A stretch of DNA of 28,025 nucleotides from Flemingiibacterium sp045644145 (GTDB lineage Bacteria; Bacillota; Clostridia; Oscillospirales; CAG-272), in the NCBI GenBank assembly GCA_045644145.1, contig JAZRGK010000057.1, positions 1 to 28,025 on the forward strand, given 5' to 3'. Shown one piece after another: positions 21,425 to 28,025 of the stretch. The notes under the pieces are model-generated. The model saw only the letters and a list, made by a program, of their open reading frames with translations. It had not been told where the DNA came from and searched no databases. The position numbers and the translations under genes were made by a program. The number at the start of each line of letters is the position of its first letter. The stretch's first letter is position 1.

Positions 21425-24022
21425 ATGCGCAATGAAGTAAACGGCTCCGTCAACAATAGCGGAAAGGATATGACTGCCGATGAACTGCTTGAGCTTTTGA
21501 GTAAAAGCGTAGATCGGGATAACCATGATCCGAAAGCGGTGCAGAAAATTACTCAGAACAAGCAGGCGGTAGGGAATCTTGAAATTGATGATTCCGTATT
21601 TGCTTCAGCAGAGAAGGAATTGCGTAACTCCGAGGCGGTTAAGGCCGAAGATGATTCTGACCTTGATGTTGATAGCCTGATTGAGAAGTATATCAATCAG
21701 CCTGGGCGCGAGGCGGAGAAATGTGAAAATGCCGCGCTTAATGTGTATGCAGAGGAAATAGTTCGCGAGATTGAGCGCCCCGGAGAGGTAGCCGAGGAAA
21801 ATATTGCAGAGGATGATGCTCCGAAGGTGCTCGAAGAAGCGGTCGCTGAAGCGTTTGAGGATGAGGATGTTAAGATTGCCGATGATGCGGAATCCTTGTC
21901 TGAGCTCCCTGAGGTTACTGAAGATAGCGATTTTGAAGAGGTTGCTGTCGATACTGAAAAAACGGCGGTATTTGATATCTCACGCATAAAGCAGCTTGCG
22001 TCGGACGATGATTCCGAGATAGAGCAGTTGGTGGACGAAGCGTTCGAGCGTTCGGAAACAGAGGTTTTCAGCCCTGTTACCGACGAAATGGTGGCTGAGG
22101 CAGAACAGCCTACAGAGGCGTCTGCTCCCGAAACCGTGTACGGTGGTGCGGACGGCGAAGAAATAGATCAGACCGATCTCAATCTTATGCTGGCGTTTGG
22201 CATGGAAGAGGAGCTTAAGGAAACCGTTGGTGAGGAGCAGGCAACCGCCCTTGAAGATGATATCCTTCAAAAGCATGAAGAAACTGCGCAGATGCAGGCT
22301 GCCTCTGAAACGCTGGAATTTACTTCACGCGATCAGGTAGCGGAAATACTTACAATATACAAGTCGCGTTACTATACTCTTATTACCCGTATCGCGGCTG
22401 TGGTTGCGCTTATCGCGGCACTGTTCCTCGTTGAGAATTTCTCGATGCTGGGCCTTACAATGCCTAAGTTTATGCGTCCTACATCATACCCCGTTGTTTA
22501 TGCCATGATTGATTTGCAGCTTGTCGTTCTTTGCGGTGTGCTTGTGTGGAAGCAGCTTGTTGTCGGTTTCAAGAATATTATCGCTCTTAAACCCTCGCCG
22601 GAAAGTCTTACGGTATTTATGCTTGCTATGTCAGTAATATATACCTTTGCTTCCTGCCTTACCGCTCCGATGGAAGGATTTGCTCTCTACAATCTTCCCG
22701 TTGTATTCTCGGTGCTTCTTGCTCTGATTTATGAGTTTATGAATCTGAAGCGCGATGTGTTCAGCTTCAATGTGATTTCTTCCAAAAAGAAGAAATTTGT
22801 AGTGACACCTGTTTCTGACACCACAGAATCCCTTGAACGTGAAGTTTTCAACGACTATGTGCCCGGTGATTCCAAAATCATCCGCGTAGGAAAGGCGGAC
22901 TTTGTAGACGGATTTTTTGCAAGAGTTAACGATAAGGGCGTATCAAAGCCTATAATAGGAATCACAATTCCCGTCGTTATGATTCTTGCGCTTGCGTTCT
23001 TTATAATTTCATACATTGCAAACAGAAGTGTTTACACGGCATTTACCATGGCATTTGTTACCGTGGCAATTACCGCACCGCTTACTACCTTTATAATTTA
23101 CAGCTATCCCTTCTATAAAGCATCCAAGGACTCTTACGACAACGAAAGCGCAATTATCGGCGAAAGTTCCTTTGCTGAATATTCCGGTTCTTCGGTCATC
23201 TCTTTTGAAGATAAGGAAGTTTTTCCGTCCGGCGGCGTAAAGGTTACCAGCATCAAGGTGTACGGCAATAATCGCATTGATGAAATAATCTATAGTCTTG
23301 CCAGCGCGTTTATTAAAGTCGGCGGTCCTCTTGCAAGCGTGTTCCGTCAGGCAACACACGATATGGGATACTCCGAGGATGTGGAGCTTATCGAGGTTGA
23401 GGACGACGGTTTCACCGTTACTATCGACGATGTTCAGGTATACATAGGCAAGGCATCCTACATGGAGAAAAAGGATTACGAGCCGCCCTTTGACAGCGAA
23501 ACTAAGAAGCAGGAGCTTAACTCTTCTCTTGGAATTCTTTATATCGCTTTCAGTGGTCAGCTTGCGGCTAAGGTTTACGTTCACTATACAATTGATAGTG
23601 AATTTGAATCTATCCTCTCTCAGCTCTATAAGACCGGCATTTGCGTGGGAATCAAATCCTTTGATCCTAATATAGACGATCTGCTTCTTGCAAAAAAGAT
23701 CAAGGCGATGAAATATCCCGTTAAGGTTATCCGTTCCAAAACGGTTGAGGATATTCCTCATACCTTTGAGCGCTGTGACAGCGGAATCGTATCAAAGCGT
23801 TCAGTAAAGGCACTCCTTAAGACGGTTACACTTTGCGAGCGTGTAAGCAATGTCATAAAGACGAACCTGATTGTTAAGGTGCTTGCAATGCTTATCGGCG
23901 TAGTAGTGATGATATTCCTGCATGCCTTTGGCAGCGAGATCACTCTTTCTTCGCTCTACCTTATGCTGTATCAGGTGTTCTGGATGATCCCTGTGCTTTT
24001 GATCTCAAGATTTCTTGTATAA
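21425..24022 (+). CDS. P1B-type ATPase-like membrane protein lacking catalytic motifs (pseudo-ATPase)
   Basis: The 865-residue protein starts with about 300 residues that are strongly acidic (Glu/Asp/Ala-rich) and probably disordered. Eight membrane segments follow (about 320-339, 355-378, 393-412, 419-441, 508-531, 533-558, 813-832, 843-862). That layout matches heavy-metal P-type ATPases, with an A-domain-like insert between segments 4 and 5 (NDYVPGDSKIIRVGKADFVD at 476-495, like 'GD-x-V-x-G-x-x-VDG') and a large P/N-like region between 6 and 7. The catalytic residues are missing. CPC in segment 6 is TAPLTT (550-555), DKTGT is DKEVF (596-600), and TGD is SFD (745-747). The GDGxND region is reduced to ERCDSGIV (782-789). 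A regulatory or structural role is inferred. AAAGGA precedes ATG 21425. Confidence 0.7.
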   Translation: MRNEVNGSVNNSGKDMTADELLELLSKSVDRDNHDPKAVQKITQNKQAVGNLEIDDSVFASAEKELRNSEAVKAEDDSDLDVDSLIEKYINQPGREAEKCENAALNVYAEEIVREIERPGEVAEENIAEDDAPKVLEEAVAEAFEDEDVKIADDAESLSELPEVTEDSDFEEVAVDTEKTAVFDISRIKQLASDDDSEIEQLVDEAFERSETEVFSPVTDEMVAEAEQPTEASAPETVYGGADGEEIDQTDLNLMLAFGMEEELKETVGEEQATALEDDILQKHEETAQMQAASETLEFTSRDQVAEILTIYKSRYYTLITRIAAVVALIAALFLVENFSMLGLTMPKFMRPTSYPVVYAMIDLQLVVLCGVLVWKQLVVGFKNIIALKPSPESLTVFMLAMSVIYTFASCLTAPMEGFALYNLPVVFSVLLALIYEFMNLKRDVFSFNVISSKKKKFVVTPVSDTTESLEREVFNDYVPGDSKIIRVGKADFVDGFFARVNDKGVSKPIIGITIPVVMILALAFFIISYIANRSVYTAFTMAFVTVAITAPLTTFIIYSYPFYKASKDSYDNESAIIGESSFAEYSGSSVISFEDKEVFPSGGVKVTSIKVYGNNRIDEIIYSLASAFIKVGGPLASVFRQATHDMGYSEDVELIEVEDDGFTVTIDDVQVYIGKASYMEKKDYEPPFDSETKKQELNSSLGILYIAFSGQLAAKVYVHYTIDSEFESILSQLYKTGICVGIKSFDPNIDDLLLAKKIKAMKYPVKVIRSKTVEDIPHTFERCDSGIVSKRSVKALLKTVTLCERVSNVIKTNLIVKVLAMLIGVVVMIFLHAFGSEITLSSLYLMLYQVFWMIPVLLISRFLV

Positions 24023-24026
24023 AAAT

Positions 24027-24060
24027 ATGGGATGCCGCGGATAGCGACATCCCATTCTTT
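24027..24060 (+). terminator. Hairpin with short T-run after the pseudo-ATPase gene
   Basis: ATGGGATG (24027-24034) pairs with CATCCCAT (24048-24055) around a 13-nt loop, followed by TCTTTC. A moderate intrinsic terminator. Confidence 0.55.
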
Positions 24061-24115
24061 CGTAAATTCATATAATAAAAAGCTTAAAACAACTCAGAAA
24101 GGAATGACTGAATCA

Positions 24116-25987
24116 ATGGAAAACCTCACACCCAAGGAAGCCGCGGAGCGACTTCTGAAACGGGTAGAAAAGCCCGGACGCTATACCGGTGGTGAATATG
24201 GGCAGATTATTAAAGACAAAAAAAGAGTGCGCGCAAGATTTGCCTTCTGCTTCCCGGATACTTATGAGATAGGCATGTCAAATCTCGGAATACGCATACT
24301 CTACGGTGCTATAAATGAGCATCCCGATCTTTGGTGTGAACGCGCTTATACCCCATGGGTGGACATGGAGGAGCAGCTCCGCAAATATAATATCCCTCTG
24401 TATGCACATGAAAGCGGCGATGCTTTGCGTGATTTTGATTTTGTGGGATTTACGCTTCAGTATGAGCTTTGTTATACCAATGTGCTTAACACGCTTGATC
24501 TTGCCGGCATACCGCTTCTTGCCTCGGAGCGTACGGAGGATATGCCTATCGTTATAGGCGGTGGTCCTTGTTCCTACAATGCTGAACCGATTGCGGATTT
24601 CTTCGACGTGTTCTCCATCGGAGAGGGCGAAGAAGCACTTCCCGAGATTATGCACCTTTACGCAGATATGAAGGATTCAGGCGAATACACAAGAGAAGAA
24701 TTTCTCCACCGTGCGGCAAAGCTTGACGGATTTTATGTCCCCTCTATGTACAGCGTGACTTACAACGATAATGGTACTATTAAGGCGTATATTCCCAAAT
24801 ATGAGGATATACCTACAAAAATCACAAAGCGTATAATAATGGATATGGACAAGGCGTATTTCCCCGATACCTTTGTTATGCCCTATATTGAAACCGTCCA
24901 TGACCGCATTATGCTTGAGGTTTACCGCGGATGCATACGCGGATGCCGTTTCTGCCAGGCGGGAATGGTTTACCGTCCCATACGGGAAAAATCCGTTGAG
25001 GTGCTTGACCGACAGGCAAGAGCGCTTCGGGAAACTACGGGTTATGATGAAATATCTCTTTCTTCGCTCAGTATAAGCGACTATTCGGAAATTGAAGGGC
25101 TTTGCGATACGCTCCTTAAGTGGACAGATGCCGCAAAGGTTAATCTTTCGCTTCCGTCTATGCGTCTTGACATGTTTACAAAGGAGCTTATGGACAAAAT
25201 ATCGTCTGTACGTTCATCCGGTCTTACCTTTGCTCCGGAGGCAGGTACACAGCGCTTACGCGATGCCATAAACAAAAACGTGACGGAGGAGGATCTTCTC
25301 CGCGCCTGCCGCGTAGCGTTTGAAGCAGGAAAGAGCCAGGTTAAACTCTATTTCATGCTGGGACTTCCCACCGAAACCGACGATGATATTGAGGGCATTG
25401 CCAATCTTGCGAAGCGCGTGGTGGATGAATATTACAATGTTATGCGCGGCGTCAAGGGAAGAAAATCGCCTACCGTTACAATAAGCGTGGCTTGCTTTAT
25501 ACCGAAGCCCTTTACCGCATTCCAGTGGGAAGCGCAGGACACTCTTTTGGAGCTTGAACGAAAGCAAAAGCTTCTTCGCTCAAAAATAAATGATCCCAAG
25601 ATCAAATATAATTATCACGATGCGGAGGTTTCTATTATAGAAGCTGTTTTTGCAAGAGGTGACCGCAGACTTGCTCCGGCGCTCCATGAGGCTCACAAAC
25701 GGGGAATGAAGTTCGACTCGTGGGAGGAGTTTTTTGACTATTCAAAGTGGATGCAGGTGTTTGCGGATTGCGGCATTGATCCCTCGTATTTTGCGAGTCG
25801 TGAAATAGGCGAGGAAGAAGTGCTTGCGTGGGATATCATAGATTGTGGAGTGACTAAGAATTTCCTTCTCCGTGAAAAGCATAATGCATATAATTCTGAA
25901 ACCAACCGCAACTGTGCGGAGAAATGTACCGGATGCGGTGCGAACAGACTTGGAGGTGAGCGCACATGGTGCAGCCGATGCAAATAA
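24116..25987 (+). CDS. TIGR03960 family radical SAM protein (B12-domain type)
   Basis: The 623-residue protein belongs to the TIGR03960 group, which pairs with a DUF2344 protein and is fused to it in some genomes. Its substrate is unproven. The N-terminal B12-binding-like domain (SNLGIRILYGAIN, HESGDALRDFDFVGFTLQYE, VIGGGPCSYNAEPIADFF) precedes the radical SAM core with the cluster motif C-x3-C-x2-C (RGCIRGCRFCQAG; Cys codons at 24932, 24944, 24953), SLPSMRLDMF and FAPEAGTQRLRDAINKN. A Cys-rich tail (CAEKCTGCGANRLGG, then WCSRCK) could bind another cluster or zinc. ATG 24116 lies 12 nt after AGGA; ATG 24104 abuts it. It overlaps the next gene by 22 nt. Confidence 0.93.
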   Translation: MENLTPKEAAERLLKRVEKPGRYTGGEYGQIIKDKKRVRARFAFCFPDTYEIGMSNLGIRILYGAINEHPDLWCERAYTPWVDMEEQLRKYNIPLYAHESGDALRDFDFVGFTLQYELCYTNVLNTLDLAGIPLLASERTEDMPIVIGGGPCSYNAEPIADFFDVFSIGEGEEALPEIMHLYADMKDSGEYTREEFLHRAAKLDGFYVPSMYSVTYNDNGTIKAYIPKYEDIPTKITKRIIMDMDKAYFPDTFVMPYIETVHDRIMLEVYRGCIRGCRFCQAGMVYRPIREKSVEVLDRQARALRETTGYDEISLSSLSISDYSEIEGLCDTLLKWTDAAKVNLSLPSMRLDMFTKELMDKISSVRSSGLTFAPEAGTQRLRDAINKNVTEEDLLRACRVAFEAGKSQVKLYFMLGLPTETDDDIEGIANLAKRVVDEYYNVMRGVKGRKSPTVTISVACFIPKPFTAFQWEAQDTLLELERKQKLLRSKINDPKIKYNYHDAEVSIIEAVFARGDRRLAPALHEAHKRGMKFDSWEEFFDYSKWMQVFADCGIDPSYFASREIGEEEVLAWDIIDCGVTKNFLLREKHNAYNSETNRNCAEKCTGCGANRLGGERTWCSRCK

Positions 25988-26646
25988 GATGTATGTTCTA
26001 TAAGGTAGGAAGTCTTCAATATATATCCCACCTTGACCTTATGCGTACCATGACAAGGAACATTACCCGTGCAGGAATTCCGGCATGGTATTCCCAAGGC
26101 TTTAATCCAAGGCTGAAGATTACGTTTGCTATGCCGCTGTCAATCGGAACACAGAGTGAGTGCGAGTTTTTTGATATCAAGCTTACTGAGCCAATGTCAA
26201 TAGAAGAAATAAAGGCACGCATTAACGCAACGCTGACGGGCGAGATGCAGATAACCGATGTTTATCCCGCAGAGCGGAAATTCACCGAGATTGCGTTTGC
26301 GGAGTACGAAATAAGAATTGTATCGGGAAATGTTACTCCCGACACCGCAGATGAACTGAAAAAGCTGTACACATCTCCCCTTGTGATGACAAAGCGTTCG
26401 AAGTCCGGTGATAAGGAAGTTGACATATCTCCTTACATTGATTTGAGGTGCTGTGAATATGAGGACGGCGGAATAACGCTTCGTGCCCTTCTTTCGGCTG
26501 ACAGTGCCAACTATCTTAATCCGGAGTATCTCATAAAGGCGGCGGATATGAAGCTTGATATAAAATTCGACGATCCTTTTACCGAATATTATACCATAAC
26601 GCGTGAAGAAGTATATTTGGCGGATAAAATTACAGTATTCCGCTAA
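25966..26646 (+). CDS. DUF2344 / TIGR03936 family protein, partner of the radical SAM gene
   Basis: The 226-residue product opens with the family hallmark RCMFYKVGSLQYISHLDLMR and GIPAWYSQGFNPRLKITFAM, then PLSIGTQSECEFFDI, and ends VYLADKITVF. DUF2344 proteins are found fused to or next to TIGR03960 radical SAM proteins and are often annotated 'radical SAM-associated'. No enzyme function is established. ATG 25966 lies inside the end of the radical SAM gene, with GGAGG (25952-25956) 9 nt upstream, so expression is translationally coupled. Its stop overlaps the convergent DUF4363 gene by four bases. Confidence 0.93.
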   Translation: MVQPMQIRCMFYKVGSLQYISHLDLMRTMTRNITRAGIPAWYSQGFNPRLKITFAMPLSIGTQSECEFFDIKLTEPMSIEEIKARINATLTGEMQITDVYPAERKFTEIAFAEYEIRIVSGNVTPDTADELKKLYTSPLVMTKRSKSGDKEVDISPYIDLRCCEYEDGGITLRALLSADSANYLNPEYLIKAADMKLDIKFDDPFTEYYTITREEVYLADKITVFR

Positions 26647-26996
26647 AAAATACTGTCCACAGTAAATTTCTGCTCATCCGCGATCCGTTTTATCGCTTCT
26701 GCGAGTTTAGCTAAGTGATAATTGAAGTCGTTTGGACTGTCAATGTATTCTCTCAGCGCTAGGATGGCAGTTTCAGCGTTTTCGAGGTCGCTTCTGTGGA
26801 TTGAAAGTGCAATAATATCGCGGCAGTTCTCCCATTTTGACAGAAGTGAGTCTATCTGATGCGGAGAGCTGTCGTTTTCTAATGTTTCGCATATAGTAAG
26901 CAGTTCATCGGTGCGTGCGGTAACATAAAAGGTATTTATACCTATGACAGCACATATGACGGACAGTATGACAGAGGCTATTATAAATGAGCGCAT
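26643..26996 (-). CDS. DUF4363 family membrane-anchored small protein
   Basis: The 117-residue product has one N-terminal membrane segment (FIIASVILSVICAVIGI, residues 4-20) and a helical soluble domain rich in Leu/Glu/Asp heptad-like stretches (ELLTICETLEND, then DLENAETAILALREYI). This matches DUF4363, a family that is regularly the partner of DUF421 in sporulating Firmicutes. ATG 26996 shares an A with the TAA of the upstream DUF421 gene (TAATG), so translation is coupled. Its stop overlaps the convergent DUF2344 stop. No catalytic motif is visible; a role as an envelope-anchored partner is inferred. Confidence 0.85.
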   Translation of the reverse strand: MRSFIIASVILSVICAVIGINTFYVTARTDELLTICETLENDSSPHQIDSLLSKWENCRDIIALSIHRSDLENAETAILALREYIDSPNDFNYHLAKLAEAIKRIADEQKFTVDSIF

Positions 26997-27661
26997 TATT
27001 TTTTCACCATATATTCCTTTCCGTCATCGTTTACGCAAAAAAGATATACTCCGTTAAGCTCGGTTTTATAGTGCTTCAGACGCTTTGAAAGCCAATTTCG
27101 GTTTTTGCCGATAAGCTTCAGGTCGAAATCGCTGATGTGGGAATCTACGATAACTGCATGTGCGATGCCTGATTCGGTGAGCTTCATATTCATATCGGAT
27201 GCATTCGGCGGGGATGACTGCTTCTTTGGGATTACAGAAAGTTGACCGTTGTGTTCGAGAATTGCGTAATCCACATCCGAAATATCGCCGATGCCGTTTA
27301 TGCGAAGGGCTGAGAGAAGTTCCTCGATGCTTATACGGACCTTTTTTATTTCTTCTTTATCAATGATGCCGTGTGATATAAGGATGCTGGGGGTCCCGTC
27401 GAAGATTGGCTTTAGAAAGGGGAGCTTTGTTACCGCGAAAGAGATGATCACTTCCATGGACAGTAACACGCAGACGGGTATTACGGCGAATGCCAAAGGA
27501 ATCTGACTGTCGGTTATGGGTTGGGAAGCAAGCTCGGACAGAAGTATAGTGGTGACAAGCTCGGAAAGCTGAAGCTCACCGATCTGCCGTTTGCCCATAA
27601 TGCGCATTGTACCGACTAGAAGTATATAAACCAGAATTACGCGTATGAAAATTGTGAGCAT
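26996..27661 (-). CDS. DUF421 (YetF-like) membrane protein
   Basis: The 221-residue protein has three hydrophobic N-terminal segments (IFIRVILVYILLVGTMRIMG, then ELVTTILLSELASQPITD, then LAFAVIPVCVLLSMEVIISF). The conserved DUF421 stretch MGKRQIGELQLSELV is followed by a cytosolic domain with FDGTPSILISHG and ISIEELLSALRINGI. Members such as YetF and YcaP are membrane proteins of unknown mechanism, often linked to spore envelope or germination in Firmicutes. ATG 27661 has a GAGGTG Shine-Dalgarno. It is divergent from the rRNA promoters and coupled to DUF4363 downstream. Confidence 0.9.
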   Translation of the reverse strand: MLTIFIRVILVYILLVGTMRIMGKRQIGELQLSELVTTILLSELASQPITDSQIPLAFAVIPVCVLLSMEVIISFAVTKLPFLKPIFDGTPSILISHGIIDKEEIKKVRISIEELLSALRINGIGDISDVDYAILEHNGQLSVIPKKQSSPPNASDMNMKLTESGIAHAVIVDSHISDFDLKLIGKNRNWLSKRLKHYKTELNGVYLFCVNDDGKEYMVKK

Positions 27662-27688
27662 TTTGACACCTCATACAACAGTATTTAC

Positions 27689-27717
27689 TTTGGTTGACCA
27701 AATATGCACATTTGTGC
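27689..27717 (-). promoter_or_regulatory. Two adjacent palindromes upstream of the DUF421 gene
   Basis: TTTGGT-TG-ACCAAA (27689-27702) and GCACA-TT-TGTGC (27706-27717) lie within 60 nt of the DUF421 start, in the expected promoter zone. They could be operator sites. No clear -10/-35 pair was seen on this strand. Confidence 0.35.
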
Positions 27718-27745
27718 TGAAAGAGAAGAAAAATTAAAAAAGGTG

Positions 27746-27774
27746 TTGACAAAAAGAAATAGCTGTGGTATAAT
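27746..27774 (+). promoter_or_regulatory. rRNA promoter P1
   Basis: Consensus TTGACA (27746-27751), 17-nt spacer, consensus TATAAT (27769-27774), with A-rich upstream sequence. First of three tandem + strand promoters. Confidence 0.88.
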
Positions 27775-27790
27775 ATTAAAGCTGTCGCGT

Positions 27791-27808
27791 GAGATTTCAA
27801 TAAATCTC
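27791..27808 (+). repeat. Hairpin between rRNA promoters P1 and P2
   Basis: GAGATTT (27791-27797) and AAATCTC (27802-27808) with loop CAAT. It would lie near the 5' end of P1 transcripts. A T-run occurs 10 nt later, so P1 RNA may partly terminate. Confidence 0.45.
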
Positions 27809-27838
27809 CACCGTGCAAGTTTTTTTGACAAAAAAGAC

Positions 27839-27867
27839 TTGACAAGTAGGACAAGGTGTGATATAAT
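27839..27867 (+). promoter_or_regulatory. rRNA promoter P2
   Basis: Consensus TTGACA (27839-27844), 17-nt spacer, extended TGA-TATAAT (27862-27867). The T/A-rich block upstream could act as an UP element. Its core is very similar to P3. Confidence 0.9.
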
Positions 27868-27925
27868 ATCTAAACCACCCTGTTAGGGAACGGAAAAAAC
27901 TTTTAAAAAAGTTTTTAAAAAGTAC

Positions 27926-27954
27926 TTGACAAGTGCGACGAGATATGATATAAT
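27926..27954 (+). promoter_or_regulatory. rRNA promoter P3
   Basis: Consensus TTGACA (27926-27931), 17-nt spacer, extended TGA-TATAAT (27949-27954), preceded by an AAAACTTTT/AAAGTTTTT tract (27897-27920) that looks like an UP element. P2 and P3 share CTTGACAAGT, a GAC and TGATATAAT at the same spacing. Confidence 0.9.
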
Positions 27955-28025
27955 GATCAAGTCGCCTACGGAAGTGGGAGACAGCGAAAGTTGGTCCTTG
28001 AAAATTGAACAACAAGAGATTGAAG
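27955..28025 (+). other. rRNA operon leader with boxA-like motif (16S gene expected beyond window)
   Basis: After P3, the sequence contains TGGTCCTTGAAAA (27992-28004) followed by TTGAACAACAAG. This resembles the antitermination boxA region and the TTGAAAA-TGAACA text common in clostridial rRNA leaders and spacers. The 16S gene itself is not in the window, so the assignment rests on three tandem strong promoters plus this motif. Confidence 0.7.

Noticed and set aside
21697..21987. Ser/Thr-rich - strand frame opposite the acidic N-terminus of the pseudo-ATPase
   Set aside because: A typical artefact of reading Glu/Asp/Ala codons backwards.
23009..23761. 250-codon - strand frame inside the pseudo-ATPase gene
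   Set aside because: No start signal or recognisable features; the + strand frame is continuous for 865 codons with a membrane-protein layout.
24032..24103. N-terminal extension of the radical SAM protein from ATG 24032
   Set aside because: The extension overlaps the terminator hairpin at 24027-24060 and lacks a ribosome-binding site; the family N-terminus starts at MENLTPKEAAE.
1..28025. Mobile elements, prophage genes, CRISPR arrays or defence genes
   Set aside because: No transposase, integrase, phage or Cas-like protein, no regularly spaced repeats and no terminal inverted repeats were found.

Overview
The window reads as chromosomal DNA of an anaerobic, spore-forming Clostridia-type Firmicute, most like the Ruminococcaceae/Oscillospiraceae. 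This is inferred from gene content: a Gram-positive ribosomal-protein order, a zinc-lid adenylate kinase, the sporulation genes gpr and spoIIP, several clostridial families (DUF4364, DUF4363, DUF421, TIGR03960/DUF2344), and TTGACA-N17-TATAAT promoters. No phage, insertion sequence, integron or CRISPR array was seen. Gene density is high and codon use looks even throughout.

Region 1 (1-7930, + strand) is the 3' half of the spc operon fused to the alpha operon: rplR (partial), rpsE, rpmD, rplO, secY, adk, map, infA, rpmJ, rpsM, rpsK, rpsD, rpoA, rplQ, closed by a strong bidirectional terminator. Two features stand out. infA appears to start at a CTG codon. Many intergenic gaps (before rpsE, adk, rpsD, rpoA and rplQ) carry clear inverted repeats that could act as RNA control or processing elements.

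Region 2 (7940-11420) holds a RadC-like gene whose metalloprotease motif is lost, an unrecognised multi-pass membrane protein, a type II pantothenate kinase with its own promoter, and a stretch that may contain a decayed gene.

Region 3 (11417-16920, - strand) has a B12-dependent methionine synthase whose reactivation domain is a separate upstream gene on the same transcript, followed by the sporulation pair gpr-spoIIP.

Region 4 (16975-20420, + strand) has an orphan oligopeptide-type binding lipoprotein, a DUF4364 regulator-like protein, and a small zinc-ribbon gene. The zinc-ribbon leader contains a hairpin and a degenerate tRNA-like cloverleaf.

Region 5 (20490-26650, + strand) has a SpoU-type rRNA 2'-O-methyltransferase and a large membrane protein that looks like a catalytically inactivated P1B-type ATPase with an acidic N-terminal extension. 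The TIGR03960 radical SAM protein and its DUF2344 partner follow, overlapping each other.

Region 6 (26643-28025) has a DUF421/DUF4363 membrane pair on the - strand. Divergent from it are three tandem, very strong promoters and a leader with a boxA-like motif, the usual upstream region of an rRNA operon whose 16S gene would lie just past the window edge.

The strongest candidates for undescribed biology are the pseudo-P-type ATPase (21425-24022), the tRNA-like leader element (19979-20052), the CTG start of infA (4337), and the structured leaders of rpsE, rpsD and rplQ.
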